This document shows positions 52,035 through 63,994 of a stretch of DNA of 64,000 bases, one piece after another (position 1 is the first letter of the stretch; each line of letters opens with the position of its first letter). The notes beneath the pieces were generated by a model. That model searched no databases, was not told the origin of the DNA, and saw only the letters and a list, made by a program, of their open reading frames with translations. Origin of the DNA: Limnohabitans sp. T6-5 (GTDB lineage: Bacteria; Pseudomonadota; Gammaproteobacteria; Burkholderiales; Burkholderiaceae_C). The position numbers and the translations under genes were made by a program. The DNA lies in NCBI RefSeq assembly GCF_003063315.1, contig NZ_NERV01000002.1, positions 1,240,001 through 1,304,000 on the forward strand. Reading direction: 5' to 3'.

Positions 52035-53561
52035 TTAGATTTTCTTCGCGGGCTTTGCATTAGCCTTTTTCTCCGCCTCGGCCTTCGCTTCGGCCTCTGC
52101 TTTTGCCTTGGCCGCAGCTTTCTCCGCCTTCTTTTTCTTTTGCTCTGCCTGCTGGATGATTCGCTTGGCGATGATGGGCAAGAAGTCGTCTTGCGAAACT
52201 TTCAGCCTCTCGAAATCGATGCCCTCATATGCGAGCCGGCTGATGGCTTCATGTAGGTTGGGCACCGTCAACTCGCTTGCATGGATGTAGTCGTCATGCG
52301 ACGACAACCGCGTGTCAATATCATGTCCAACCATGGCACGCTTCAAACCGTCATTCACGCCCTTGCCAGTCAACGCCGTCACGACGGTGTGCCGGAAGGA
52401 ATGAAAAACTTTCAGCGGGTCAACAATGTTGACGTCTGGCAGATCGAGATAGGTTCCAAACATGCGGGTCATGTTTTTGCGATACCCATTGGTGCCGGGC
52501 TGAATGTGGGGAAATAGCTTGGTGTAGCCCGCCCTAAGTAGGCTCATGCGATATTCCACAAGACCCAGATCAATCAGCGTTTGATGCAGCGGCACCCGCC
52601 GCTTTGCGTTGTCGGTTTTTCCCTTCAATATGTCAATGATCCATATACCCTTGACCGGATAAATCTGACCCACATCTAGACTGGCAATCTCTTCGGCGCG
52701 CGCGCCAGTGAACAACGCAATCAGAGGACACCAATAGAAGTCGGGAAGTTTCAGCTTCTTTCGATAGAGGGCTGGCTGAAAGATTTTTTGCAGTTCTTCC
52801 ACCGTGAATGGCTTATACGACTCTGACTTGTTGTCTGCGTCAACGATATACAGGTTCTTAGCCGGGTTCACCATATTCACTATATCGTTGCCGTTGCAGT
52901 ATTCGAAGAAGCCGTTCAGGATGGTGATATGGTCATTTACAGTGTTGGCCTGCCGACCGAGAGCTAGCAAACCCTTTTTGTAGTCCGTCAGTGTTTTTGC
53001 ACTCACCATGGCAACGTCGATATTGCCGGTTGCCTTGATAAACCCATTGAGCACACCGCTATGTTTGCGCCACGTAGAGTCTCTTAGCGTTGTCTTTCGC
53101 TCCATCATGAAGTCGTATTTGGCCTTTTCCAACGTGGTGCCGCATTTCGCCATAGGCAGCACCGCAGCGATGCCCGCCGCCGCTTGTATTTGTCTGGCCG
53201 TTGCCATCCCTGCCAAGATCGCGGGCAGTTGTGCCGCTTCCTCGGGCGTGTCCGCTTGGACAATCCCTTTGTCCAAATCAATATTGATTTTTTCCCGGAT
53301 GCCTTGCTTTGCGTCCGGTTTGAGCAGATGCGAAAAATCCGCAAGAGTCGGATTCGACAAGAACTTAGCACTAACCATTGTTGCCTCCACAGCAAGGGAC
53401 AGGGACAAGGCGCGCTGGCGCGCGACTATGCAATCTTTGGTTCTTAGGCTTCGCCTGAACTCTGTTTTTCCAACTAGCTGCCGCAATGCTAACGGAACAA
53501 TCAGTCGGAAATAGAAAACGCCGCAGCGGTCGCGAATCAGGCGGGGGGTTTTGATGCTCAC
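52035..53561 (-). CDS. Tyrosine-recombinase integrase with Ala/Lys/Glu-rich tail
   Basis: A 508-residue tyrosine recombinase. Catalytic residues: Arg in FTGARAEEIASL (near 288), His-x-x-Arg in FHSFRHTVVTAL (near 388-391), His in MVGHDID (near 412) and the nucleophile Tyr in HDDYIHA (near 424). The N-terminal SAM-like core-binding domain is around 145-235. After the catalytic domain there is a helical tail of about 45 residues made of Ala, Lys and Glu (from about 463), which recalls histone H1-like DNA-binding tails. Its start is about 90 bases from tRNA-Arg, as expected for an integrase next to its attachment site. Confidence 0.92.
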   Translation of the reverse strand: MSIKTPRLIRDRCGVFYFRLIVPLALRQLVGKTEFRRSLRTKDCIVARQRALSLSLAVEATMVSAKFLSNPTLADFSHLLKPDAKQGIREKINIDLDKGIVQADTPEEAAQLPAILAGMATARQIQAAAGIAAVLPMAKCGTTLEKAKYDFMMERKTTLRDSTWRKHSGVLNGFIKATGNIDVAMVSAKTLTDYKKGLLALGRQANTVNDHITILNGFFEYCNGNDIVNMVNPAKNLYIVDADNKSESYKPFTVEELQKIFQPALYRKKLKLPDFYWCPLIALFTGARAEEIASLDVGQIYPVKGIWIIDILKGKTDNAKRRVPLHQTLIDLGLVEYRMSLLRAGYTKLFPHIQPGTNGYRKNMTRMFGTYLDLPDVNIVDPLKVFHSFRHTVVTALTGKGVNDGLKRAMVGHDIDTRLSSHDDYIHASELTVPNLHEAISRLAYEGIDFERLKVSQDDFLPIIAKRIIQQAEQKKKKAEKAAAKAKAEAEAKAEAEKKANAKPAKKI

Positions 53562-53654
53562 AGACAGGCTCCTGAATGGAGCTGGATGAGCGAAGTGGAT
53601 GATAGCCAGACCCGAATCGGCTGCTAGGCCGCATGGGGACTGGGTTTCAAAAAG

Positions 53655-53682
53655 TGGTGCGGCTGGCGGGGATCGAACCCAC
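53655..53682. repeat. Right attachment site within tRNA-Arg
   Basis: 28 bases identical to 48528-48555, covering the CCA end, acceptor stem and T arm of tRNA-Arg on the minus strand. The integrated element restores the full tRNA gene on this side. Confidence 0.92.
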
Positions 53683-53730
53683 GACCCTTGGCTTCGGAGG
53701 CCAATACTCTATCCACTGAGCTACAGCCGC
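53655..53730 (-). tRNA. tRNA-Arg (CCG)
   Basis: A 76-base cloverleaf on the minus strand with acceptor gcggctg/cagccgc, anticodon stem ttggc/gccaa with loop ctCCGaa, T arm gggttcgatcc and encoded CCA. Its 3' end is the integration site of the neighbouring element. Confidence 0.96.
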
Positions 53731-53808
53731 ATTGTCTGTGAACGGTTTATTATCTCACGGCTTGAGTTTCAGACTTGTCTTTGCAAGCTTAAACGAAGGG
53801 TGGCCCGC

Positions 53809-53814
53809 TATAAT
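53809..53814 (+). promoter_or_regulatory. Consensus -10 upstream of the cytochrome gene
   Basis: tataat, 59 bases before the cytochrome c start codon. A weak -35-like gcttaa lies 16 bases upstream (53787-53792). Confidence 0.5.
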
Positions 53815-53873
53815 GCTGGGTTGATTCCGGTCAATCTCCTGGCCCAAGCGGTCAAGCCCTACAAGAGGATCTC

Positions 53874-54398
53874 ATGAGCGACAACAGCCACGATCAACAC
53901 GAAGCCCACACCGGTCCGGTGAAAACTCCCAAGCAAATGCTTTTGCTCAGCATTGCATCGTTTGTCATTCCGGTGTTCATCATCATCGGCTTGGTTTTTT
54001 ACGTCACCTCGGCCAATAAAACAGCGCCAGGTGCCAGTGACGCCGAAAGGGCTGTTGCTGAACGAATCCAAAAAATCGGCTCTGTGGAAATTCGTGATGC
54101 CAATCGCCCCTTGAAGTCGGGTGAAGAAGTTTACAAAGCCCAATGCTCTGCTTGCCATGCTACAGGTGCTGCTGGCGCACCTAAGATTGGTGATGCAAGC
54201 GCTTGGGGGCCTCGCATCAAGCAAGGTCTGGCGACTTTGGTGAATTCTGCGCTCAAAGGCAAAGGCGCCATGGGAGCACAAGGCGGTGGTGACTTCAATG
54301 ACACAGAGATTGCCCGCGCTGCGGTTTACATGGCCAACAATGGCGGTGCAAAATTTGATGAGCCCAAGGCACCTGCCGCCGAAGGCGATAAAAAATAA
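53874..54398 (+). CDS. Membrane-anchored cytochrome c5-type protein
   Basis: A 174-residue protein with one N-terminal transmembrane anchor (about 23-45) and a monohaem c domain: CSACHATGAAGAPKIGD (CxxCH near 92-96) and the axial Met probably in the AAVYMANN segment. This fits the CycA/cytochrome c5 family of periplasmic electron carriers found in Burkholderiales. A strong terminator follows. Confidence 0.92.
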   Translation: MSDNSHDQHEAHTGPVKTPKQMLLLSIASFVIPVFIIIGLVFYVTSANKTAPGASDAERAVAERIQKIGSVEIRDANRPLKSGEEVYKAQCSACHATGAAGAPKIGDASAWGPRIKQGLATLVNSALKGKGAMGAQGGGDFNDTEIARAAVYMANNGGAKFDEPKAPAAEGDKK

Positions 54399-54412
54399 AG
54401 CCTTTTGGCTTG

Positions 54413-54444
54413 AAAAAAAACCGGCCTGATGGCCGGTTTTTTTT
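54413..54444. terminator. Bidirectional intrinsic terminator
   Basis: ccggcc/ggccgg stem with a tgat loop, flanked by eight A and eight T. It serves the cytochrome gene (plus) and the conserved gene ending at 54451 (minus). Confidence 0.93.
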
Positions 54445-54450
54445 ATGCCC

Positions 54451-54996
54451 TCAGAGCGATAAAGTTTGCTCTGCTTGCGGGCTGATCACATATCCATAAC
54501 GACTCGGCAATTCGTCTGAACGACATTCTTCAAGCGTCCACACACCTTGAGTGACAGCATCGGCCACCAAGCCCACATCCATGGTGTGCACCAGTCCCAA
54601 GCCAATCGAGGTACGCAGGTAAACACGTCCCTGCTCATCCAGAAGACAGGTCAACACTTGTGTACTTTGCCCTGTTTGCGAAGTGGGCTCAAACTGCTTA
54701 CTTAATCGCCAGATATGCGGTGTCGACTCCAGTTCAACATAGACCCGTTGTGGTCCGTTTTGAAAGAACCAGCGTCCATGTGTGTCAACATCAAAATTGC
54801 GATGGATAAAATCAATCAGTTTTTCATGTTTCAAGAGCGAACCCTTCGCTCCGGAATGACCGCTTTGAAAAGCACCCAATGCCTGCACTCTGTCATCACG
54901 CATGTACCATTGCCCACGGTTATCAAGTCCCAGCCAACCAAAGCAATCAGGCACATGAGGCCATTTGATCATTGCCTGGCGAACAATGTCATCCAT
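54451..54996 (-). CDS. Conserved hypothetical protein (DUF2946-like, Burkholderiales)
   Basis: A 181-residue soluble protein starting MDDIVRQAMIKWPHVPDCFGWLGLD, with DTHGRWFFQNGPQRVYVELE in the middle. I recall this pattern from a conserved family of unknown function in Burkholderiales, sometimes labelled DUF2946, but the number is uncertain. It overlaps the upstream YheT-like gene by eight bases, so they are co-transcribed. Confidence 0.75.
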   Translation of the reverse strand: MDDIVRQAMIKWPHVPDCFGWLGLDNRGQWYMRDDRVQALGAFQSGHSGAKGSLLKHEKLIDFIHRNFDVDTHGRWFFQNGPQRVYVELESTPHIWRLSKQFEPTSQTGQSTQVLTCLLDEQGRVYLRTSIGLGLVHTMDVGLVADAVTQGVWTLEECRSDELPSRYGYVISPQAEQTLSL

Positions 54997-56002
54997 GGAA
55001 CAATCCCTCCTGTTGGTGTTTCAAGCCAGCAATGCCCAGTAACCATGCACCCACCGCATCAGGCAGTCCTCGGACATGGCTGGGCCAATTGCCTTGTGCG
55101 AAACCCACATGACCTCCTTGCATTGGTTGCCACAGTGTGACTGCATCAGACACATCTGCAGCCTTGGGCAAACTGGCAGCAGGTACAAAAGGGTCATTTT
55201 GGGCATTGAGCACCAGTGCAGGTATGCGAATGTGCTTCATCAAGGGTTTTGCTGAAGCTCGCTGCCAATAATCATCGGTATTGAGAAAACCGTGCAACGG
55301 TGCCGTGAAGACATTGTCAAACTCGTATAAATCGCTTGCGGCCATCAACTTTTGACGATCAAACAATCCAGGGTGCTGCATCCATTTCGCCAATGCTTTT
55401 GGCTTCATCGTCCGAAGAAACATGCGCGTATAAACCTGCTTGTTAAATCCCCGACCTATAGCGCGGCCGCTTTGCGCCAGGTCCAGTGGAGAGCAGATGG
55501 AAGCAACGGCCTCTGCAACCTGTGCTGCTTGCTGACCATGCTCCCCAGCCCAACGCATCAGCGCATTACCGCCCAATGACACCCCAGCAGCGACCAAAGT
55601 GTGGCCACCACTGGATCGATGCTGCCGACGCATTCGTTCGAGAATCCAATTTATCTCCTCATGATCCCCGGAGTGGTATGCGCGAGGTGCCCGATTAAGC
55701 TCCCCACTGCAACCTCTGAAATGTGGCAATGCAAAATTCATATCATGCGCGGCCGCCCAATCGGCAAATGCCTGTGCGTAATGACTTTCAGACGAGCCTT
55801 CCAGACCATGAAACAACACAAACAATGGGCGGTTTTTCTGGCTGGCATGCTGCCAATCCACATCCAAAAAATCGTGGTCTGGGGTATTCCAGCGTTCTCG
55901 TGTCATGACAACGGGAGGTGCCCAACGACGCTTGGCATAGAGCGCAGACCAAATGGTCTGTGCATGTCCGCCCGGTAACCAAAAGGGTGATTTGTATTGC
56001 AT
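54989..56002 (-). CDS. YheT-family alpha/beta hydrolase
   Basis: A 337-residue hydrolase. The start SPFWLPGGHAQTIWSAL is the YheT/ABHD signature, LFVLFHGLEGSSESHYA holds the oxyanion region, and AAGVSLGGNALMRWAGE contains the nucleophile Ser in G-x-S-x-G. The acid and base lie in ALNAQNDPFVP (Asp) and MQGGHVGF (His). Physiological substrate unknown (esterase or lipase-like). Confidence 0.92.
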   Translation of the reverse strand: MQYKSPFWLPGGHAQTIWSALYAKRRWAPPVVMTRERWNTPDHDFLDVDWQHASQKNRPLFVLFHGLEGSSESHYAQAFADWAAAHDMNFALPHFRGCSGELNRAPRAYHSGDHEEINWILERMRRQHRSSGGHTLVAAGVSLGGNALMRWAGEHGQQAAQVAEAVASICSPLDLAQSGRAIGRGFNKQVYTRMFLRTMKPKALAKWMQHPGLFDRQKLMAASDLYEFDNVFTAPLHGFLNTDDYWQRASAKPLMKHIRIPALVLNAQNDPFVPAASLPKAADVSDAVTLWQPMQGGHVGFAQGNWPSHVRGLPDAVGAWLLGIAGLKHQQEGLFHG

Positions 56003-56007
56003 GTATC

Positions 56008-56457
56008 TCAGTGCAGCATTCTGGGACTGACGCCAACTTCAACCAAATCATACGCCGTACCGGGACTGGCATGGTGTGTCACCATGCGCCAGCCTTGCGG
56101 CGTCTTGTGATATACGTTGGTGGCAATTACATAGGCTTGGCAAGCCCCGTTGGGCGTGATGACTTCGATACGCTCCACCATATGGTGAACTGCACTGGCC
56201 AATGAATGCACTTTACAAACCCGCTCTGGGTGCGCCTGCACACTGCCATTGGCAAACATGGCCTCAAATACAGCACGAATCGCCCTTGCCCCGATATGGC
56301 TAGGCCCGCCTGGGTGAACGCACACAATGTCGTCCTCTTCTGCCCAACACCCCATCAGTTGCTGTATGTCAGCGTTGTGCAACGCTTCGTAAAAAGTTTG
56401 TTCGATGTCGTCTGGCGTACCACCCACAATGGCAGCTTGCAGTTTGGCTCGGTTCAT
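56008..56457 (-). CDS. SnoaL-like (NTF2-fold) protein
   Basis: A 149-residue NTF2-fold protein with the typical pattern EQTFYEALHNADIQQLMGCWAEEDDIVCVHPGG near the start and HKTPQGWRMVTHHAS near the end. Related proteins (DUF4440/SnoaL_3 type) are single-domain and may bind or isomerise a small ligand. Its stop is five bases from the YheT-like start, so it leads that small operon. Confidence 0.85.
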   Translation of the reverse strand: MNRAKLQAAIVGGTPDDIEQTFYEALHNADIQQLMGCWAEEDDIVCVHPGGPSHIGARAIRAVFEAMFANGSVQAHPERVCKVHSLASAVHHMVERIEVITPNGACQAYVIATNVYHKTPQGWRMVTHHASPGTAYDLVEVGVSPRMLH

Positions 56458-56600
56458 GGGCTTTCGATGAATACTCTGGCAAATTTACATTTTGCCGTTT
56501 TGTATTGAATCAGACTGTGTGCAGGCATACCTTCTACGTACTTAATACCGGTTTTTAAATATCTCCAACATTTGGTTTACTCCAACCCGGTTACGACTCG

Positions 56601-56634
56601 AAAAAAAACCCGGTCACAATTCAGTGCCGGGTTT
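56601..56634 (-). terminator. Terminator of the ATP synthase operon
   Basis: aaacccgg-cac and its complement form a GC-rich stem with one bulged base; read on the minus strand it ends in eight T. It lies about 45 bases after the atpC stop. Confidence 0.88.
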
Positions 56635-56680
56635 ACTGGTGGCATACATTGCTGTGTAACCACCCTCTGAGATCAGAGTC

Positions 56681-57094
56681 TTATTTTTTTCGATAACGAC
56701 GTAAAGCTGACAATTGTGCCGCCAACACGACCAACTCGTTTTGAGCACGGGTCAAGTCGATTTCACTCTTGGCGTCACGCAATGCTTCTTCAGCTGCTGC
56801 CTTGGCTGCATTCGCTTTTTCTTCGTCGAGGTCTTTGCCGCGGATCGCAGTGTCAGACAGCACGGTCACGCAGTCGGGCTGCACTTCCAGAATGCCACCG
56901 GCCACGAAAACGAATTCCTCGCCACCGTCGGCCGTCTCAATGCGAACCGACCCGGCCTTGATGCGGGTGATCAGCGGGGTGTGGCGTGGGTAAATGCCCA
57001 GCTCGCCAGACTCACCGGGCAAGGCCACAAACCGGGCTTCACCCGAGTAGATGGACTCTTCGGCACTGACCACATCAACGTGGATGGTGTTCAT
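56681..57094 (-). CDS. atpC: ATP synthase F1 subunit epsilon
   Basis: A 137-residue epsilon subunit: N-terminal beta sandwich ([29 protein letters not shown]) and C-terminal helical hairpin ([20 protein letters not shown]). It forms part of the rotor stalk and can inhibit ATP hydrolysis. Last gene of the operon. Confidence 0.97.
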   Translation of the reverse strand: MNTIHVDVVSAEESIYSGEARFVALPGESGELGIYPRHTPLITRIKAGSVRIETADGGEEFVFVAGGILEVQPDCVTVLSDTAIRGKDLDEEKANAAKAAAEEALRDAKSEIDLTRAQNELVVLAAQLSALRRYRKK

Positions 57095-57164
57095 GATTAC
57101 TCCTTAAAAAGGTGCGTTCAAGCGGGCTAAGGGGAGACTGAATCAGCCGCCCCATGGCACTGCT

Positions 57165-59491
<2,327 letters not shown>

Positions 59492-59518
59492 CAGCGGCTC
59501 CTTTTGATCAGGTAGAAA

Positions 59519-61072
59519 TTAAGCAAAGCTTTTCTTGAAAGCAGCCACGGCAGCGTTCAATTCAGCCTCGGCGTCTTTGTCCAGGGCTTGTGTGCTTTCC
59601 ATCTTGGCCAACAGGGCTGCGCTCTTGTCTTTGAGGTAAGCGTGCAAACCGTGTTCGAAAGCCAGGACTTTCTTGACGTCGATGTCGTCCATGAAGCCCT
59701 TGTTCACAGCAAACAGGCTGGCGCCCATCAGACTGATCGACAGGGGGCTGTACTGGGCTTGCTTGAGCAATTCAGTCACACGGGCACCGCGGTCCAGCTG
59801 CTTGCGTGTGGACTCGTCCAGATCAGAAGCGAACTGCGCGAATGCAGCCAATTCACGGTACTGAGCCAAGTCGGTACGGATACCGCCGGACTGGCCTTTG
59901 ATGATCTTGGTCTGAGCTGAGCTACCGACGCGCGACACCGAGATACCGGCGTTGATCGCAGGGCGGATACCGGCGTTGAACAGCGAGGTCTCCAGGAAGA
60001 TCTGACCGTCTGTGATCGAAATCACGTTGGTAGGCACGAAGGCAGACACGTCACCGGCTTGGGTTTCAATGATAGGCAAAGCCGTCAAAGAACCTGTTTT
60101 GCCAGTCACTGCACCTTTGGTGAATGCTTCGACGTAGTCGGCGTTCACGCGGGCAGCGCGCTCGAGCAAACGGCTGTGGAGATAGAACACATCGCCAGGG
60201 TAAGCTTCGCGACCTGGTGGGCGGCGCAGCAACAAGGACACTTGACGATAAGCCACAGCTTGCTTTGACAGATCGTCATAAACGATCAAAGCATCTTCGC
60301 CACGGTCACGGAAGTATTCGCCCATGGTGCAGCCGGAGTAGGCCGACACGTACTGCATCGCAGCAGATTCAGAGGCAGAAGCGGCCACCACGATGGTGTA
60401 TTCCATCGCGCCAGCTTGCTCCAGAGCGCGCACCACGTTTTTGATCGACGAGGCTTTTTGGCCAATCGCGACGTAAACGCAGGTCATGTTCTGACCTTTT
60501 TGGTTGATGATGGCGTCGATGGCGACAGCTGTTTTGCCAGTCTGACGGTCACCAATGATCAGCTCGCGCTGGCCACGGCCCACAGGCACCATGGAGTCGA
60601 TCGACTTCAGGCCGGTTTGCATAGGCTGGTCAACCGATTTACGTGCGATCACGCCTGGGGCGACTTTTTCGATCACGTCGGTCATTTTGGCGTTGATGGG
60701 GCCTTTGCCGTCAATCGGCTGACCCAAAGCGTTCACCACGCGGCCAATCAGTTCAGGGCCGACGGGCACTTCCAAAATGCGGCCTGTGCACTTGACCGTG
60801 TCGCCTTCGGAGATGTGCTCGTATTCACCCAAGATCACGGCGCCGACCGAGTCACGCTCGAGGTTCAGGGCCAGACCAAAAGTGGCAGTGCCATCGGCTG
60901 TGGATGGGAATTCGAGCATTTCGCCCTGCATCACATCAGACAAACCGTGGACGCGAACGATACCGTCGGTCACCGACACCACGGTGCCTTGGTTGCGGAT
61001 ATCGGCGCTGGCGGACAGCCCTTCGATGCGGCTCTTGATCAGTTCAGAAATTTCTGCGGGATTGAGTTGCAT
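59519..61072 (-). CDS. atpA: ATP synthase F1 subunit alpha
   Basis: A 517-residue regulatory nucleotide-binding subunit: N-terminal barrel ([13 protein letters not shown] region), Walker [16 protein letters not shown] (about 169-183), [14 protein letters not shown] (Walker B) and the arginine-finger region [13 protein letters not shown]. It matches the family over its whole length. Confidence 0.98.
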   Translation of the reverse strand: MQLNPAEISELIKSRIEGLSASADIRNQGTVVSVTDGIVRVHGLSDVMQGEMLEFPSTADGTATFGLALNLERDSVGAVILGEYEHISEGDTVKCTGRILEVPVGPELIGRVVNALGQPIDGKGPINAKMTDVIEKVAPGVIARKSVDQPMQTGLKSIDSMVPVGRGQRELIIGDRQTGKTAVAIDAIINQKGQNMTCVYVAIGQKASSIKNVVRALEQAGAMEYTIVVAASASESAAMQYVSAYSGCTMGEYFRDRGEDALIVYDDLSKQAVAYRQVSLLLRRPPGREAYPGDVFYLHSRLLERAARVNADYVEAFTKGAVTGKTGSLTALPIIETQAGDVSAFVPTNVISITDGQIFLETSLFNAGIRPAINAGISVSRVGSSAQTKIIKGQSGGIRTDLAQYRELAAFAQFASDLDESTRKQLDRGARVTELLKQAQYSPLSISLMGASLFAVNKGFMDDIDVKKVLAFEHGLHAYLKDKSAALLAKMESTQALDKDAEAELNAAVAAFKKSFA

Positions 61073-61116
61073 GACTCTTTCCTTCTTTCTTTAAATATGT
61101 CCGGTCTCAATCCGCA

Positions 61117-61659
61117 TCAAGCGGTGAGGGCCGATTTCATTTGTTCCAGTCGGGTCTTGACAGAGGTATCGAGCACCTCGTCTCCTACCACCACACGAAT
61201 ACCGCCGATCAAGGCAGGTTCGATTTCAACGCTCACATTGAGCTTGCGCGAAAAACGCTTTTCGAGTGTGGCTGACAAATCGGCCAAAGCCGAAGCATCA
61301 ATAGGGAATGCGCTGTAAACCACCGCGTCAGCGGTGCCACCTTGCGAATTCATGAGGACCCGGTACTGCTGTGCAACGACAGACAGCGCACTGAGGCGAC
61401 GGTTTTCGATCACCAGACGCAAGAAGTTTTTGCCAGCCTCAGGCAGTGCCACATTTGCATGTTTTTGCACCACGTCAGAGATCAGCTCGAACATCTGCTC
61501 GTCAGACACCTTGGGACTGTCGGCGAACTGTTGCAGTTGCACGTTATCGGCAACTGCAGCCAGTCCGTCCAGCCAGGTGGCCGTGCCAGCGAGATCGGAT
61601 GCCTGCGCCTTGAACAGCGCTTCGGCATAAGGGCGGGCGATGGTAGCAAGTTCTGCCAT
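61117..61659 (-). CDS. atpH: ATP synthase F1 subunit delta
   Basis: A 180-residue delta (OSCP) subunit linking F1 to the peripheral stalk. [14 protein letters not shown] at the start and [12 protein letters not shown] at the end are characteristic, with [18 protein letters not shown] before the last helix. Confidence 0.96.
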   Translation of the reverse strand: MAELATIARPYAEALFKAQASDLAGTATWLDGLAAVADNVQLQQFADSPKVSDEQMFELISDVVQKHANVALPEAGKNFLRLVIENRRLSALSVVAQQYRVLMNSQGGTADAVVYSAFPIDASALADLSATLEKRFSRKLNVSVEIEPALIGGIRVVVGDEVLDTSVKTRLEQMKSALTA

Positions 61660-61681
61660 GGTCTTCTCTGGCTGGGGCTTT

Positions 61682-62152
61682 TTACAGCTCGGTCTTGAGG
61701 CGGCTCAGCAGATCAGCGTGGACACCGGCGTTGACTTCCTTGCGGAGAATCTGTTCGGCGCCTTTGACGGCCAAAGCTGCAACCTGCTCACGCAGGGCTT
61801 CACGAGCCTTGACAGACTGCTGCTCAGCTTCAGCTTTTGCAGCGACGATGATCTTGTTGCCTTCTTCGGTGGCACGTGCTTTGGCTTCGTCAACGATGCC
61901 ATTTGCACGGCGCTCGGCGTCAGCCAGGCGCGAAGCCGTCTCGTTGCGCGACTGAGCCAATTCAGCCTCTACACGCGCATTGGCGTTGGAGAGTTCTGCT
62001 TTGGCTTTGTCGGCGGCAGCGAGGCCGTCAGCGATTTTCTGTGCCCGTTCGTCTAGTGCTTTTGTGATCGGGGGCCACACGAATTTCATCGTGAACCATA
62101 CCAGGATCGCAAAAACGACCATCTGAATGAACAGAGTAGCGTTAATGTTCAC
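61682..62152 (-). CDS. atpF: ATP synthase F0 subunit b
   Basis: A 156-residue peripheral-stalk subunit: one N-terminal transmembrane helix (about 4-26), then a long charged helix ([19 protein letters not shown]) that dimerises. Normal length for a b subunit. Confidence 0.97.
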   Translation of the reverse strand: MNINATLFIQMVVFAILVWFTMKFVWPPITKALDERAQKIADGLAAADKAKAELSNANARVEAELAQSRNETASRLADAERRANGIVDEAKARATEEGNKIIVAAKAEAEQQSVKAREALREQVAALAVKGAEQILRKEVNAGVHADLLSRLKTEL

Positions 62153-62188
62153 GGTTCAGTCCTTCTTCGGGTTGAAGAGGTACGTGGA

Positions 62189-62446
<258 letters not shown>

Positions 62447-62494
62447 CTAAAAGTTAGTGGAAAAAAGAAACAAGAAACGAGAGAAAAAGTGTCA

Positions 62495-63373
62495 TCAATG
62501 TGCGTCGTGCGCTTGACCTGTGTAGATCAGCGTCAACATCATAAAGATGAAGGCTTGCAAGGTGATGACCAGGATGTGGAACAAAGTCCACACGGTACCG
62601 GCGACGATATGACCAATGGCCAGACCCACGCCAGTTGCCGACAATGCCCAGCCGCCACCCATGAGGGCAATCAACATGAACACCAACTCACCCGCAAACA
62701 TGTTGCCAAACAGTCGCATGCCATGCGAAACCGTCTTGGCCAAATATTCAATCATCTGCATCAGGAAGTTAATCGGATACAGAGCCCAATGGTCACCGAA
62801 AGGCGCAGCAATCAGCTCATGCGCCCAGCCACCCAGACCCTTGATCTTGATGTTGTAGACCAGGCAGATGAAGAGGACGGAACAAGACAAACCCAGCGTC
62901 GAAGACAGGTCGGCGGTAGGCACCACACGCAAATAGTTCTCGAAGCCCAATGCGGGACCCGCATCGTGCCAAGCACCAGGAATCAGATCCACCGGCAGCA
63001 TGTCCATGGCGTTCATCAGGAAAATCCAGACAAACACAGTCAGTGCCAATGGGGAAATCAGTTTGCGGCTCTTGGCGTTATGAATCACGCCTTTGGCCTG
63101 GTTCTCAACCATTTCAGACAAAATTTCGACTGCTGCCTGGAAGCGACCAGGAACACCCGAGGTGGCCTTGCGGGCTGCAGCCCACATCACCAAACAACCC
63201 ACAACGCCCAGAATCAAGGCAAAAACCACAGAGTCGAGGTTGAACAGACTGAAGTCAACGATGTTGGTTTGCTTGACGCCTTCAAATGAAAAATTCATTT
63301 GCAGGTGCTGCAAGTGATGCTGGATGTACTCTCCAGCCGTTGGGGCGTGTGCGCCAGCGTGTTCAACAGACAT
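62495..63373 (-). CDS. atpB: ATP synthase F0 subunit a
   Basis: A 292-residue membrane subunit with five to six transmembrane helices. The half-channel Arg is in LSLRLFGN-type context, here as GMRLFGNMFAGELVFML, and the last helix ends AFIFMMLTLIYTGQAHDAH. It conducts protons to the c ring. Confidence 0.97.
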   Translation of the reverse strand: MSVEHAGAHAPTAGEYIQHHLQHLQMNFSFEGVKQTNIVDFSLFNLDSVVFALILGVVGCLVMWAAARKATSGVPGRFQAAVEILSEMVENQAKGVIHNAKSRKLISPLALTVFVWIFLMNAMDMLPVDLIPGAWHDAGPALGFENYLRVVPTADLSSTLGLSCSVLFICLVYNIKIKGLGGWAHELIAAPFGDHWALYPINFLMQMIEYLAKTVSHGMRLFGNMFAGELVFMLIALMGGGWALSATGVGLAIGHIVAGTVWTLFHILVITLQAFIFMMLTLIYTGQAHDAH

Positions 63374-63396
63374 AAATCACCAATCAGTTCATCAAA

Positions 63397-63939
63397 TCAA
63401 TTCAGTGCCGATTTCCGTTGCATCCAGCCCAGCGCCATGGCCAGCCAATACACCTTCATCGTCACCACGAAGCCAACCACCAAAGCAAGCCAGCTCAGAT
63501 CAAAAACCACTTTGGGCGCTACAACAAGCAACGCCACGGTCAAAAGAATCTTGACCAACTCCCAGACAAACAAGCCTGCCAAAGCAGCACCCGGTTGCTC
63601 CAACCGCATTTGCCGGGACAAAGCCCGTACAAACACCACCGCAGGAATCACAACGCAAATTGCACCCCACGCTACCGACGCAGCCAACCTGAACTGTCCA
63701 CTGACCCATCCGGTCAAAACAGCCACCAAGCAACCAACCAAAACCTGCAAAACCAGAACTCGCCATGGTGAGGCCATCGGGTTCAGATTTCGCCATGCTT
63801 GCGCCTCTTCGGCGGTCAGGGGCTTGAATTCAGGCTCAAGGCCAGCATCTGCGGTATCAGCAGCATCCCACGGTGTGTTTTGAGTCTTAGGCAACTTGTG
63901 ATCAAGCACCTGCTCTGAGTTCGAGGAGATTTTCACCAT
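63397..63939 (-). CDS. atpI: ATP synthase subunit I
   Basis: A 180-residue protein with a long charged N-terminal region and four transmembrane helices (from about residue 61). It is an assembly factor for the c ring in many bacteria. First gene of the atp operon here. The N-terminal extension is longer than in E. coli AtpI. Confidence 0.92.
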   Translation of the reverse strand: MVKISSNSEQVLDHKLPKTQNTPWDAADTADAGLEPEFKPLTAEEAQAWRNLNPMASPWRVLVLQVLVGCLVAVLTGWVSGQFRLAASVAWGAICVVIPAVVFVRALSRQMRLEQPGAALAGLFVWELVKILLTVALLVVAPKVVFDLSWLALVVGFVVTMKVYWLAMALGWMQRKSALN

Positions 63940-63988
63940 CTCAAATTACACCGAGGTTACGCACACAGCATTTCCTGCAAAGCCTTCG

Positions 63989-63994
63989 ATTATA
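63989..63994 (-). promoter_or_regulatory. Consensus -10 of the atp operon promoter
   Basis: Read on the minus strand the bases are tataat, 50 bases before the atpI start codon. The matching -35 would lie outside the window. Confidence 0.5.

Larger units (their letters stand above)
48528..53682. mobile_element. Integrative, probably mobilisable element in tRNA-Arg(CCG)
   Basis: About 5.1 kb bounded by 28-bp perfect direct repeats, the right one being the 3' end of an intact tRNA-Arg. Next to the right end lies a tyrosine integrase pointing inward. Other contents are two tiny ORFs, a long inverted repeat, a MobV-type relaxase and a two-gene membrane-protein cassette, all on the minus strand. 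No replication or mating-pair genes are seen, so it would need a helper for transfer. This is the layout of a small integrative and mobilisable element. Confidence 0.88.
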
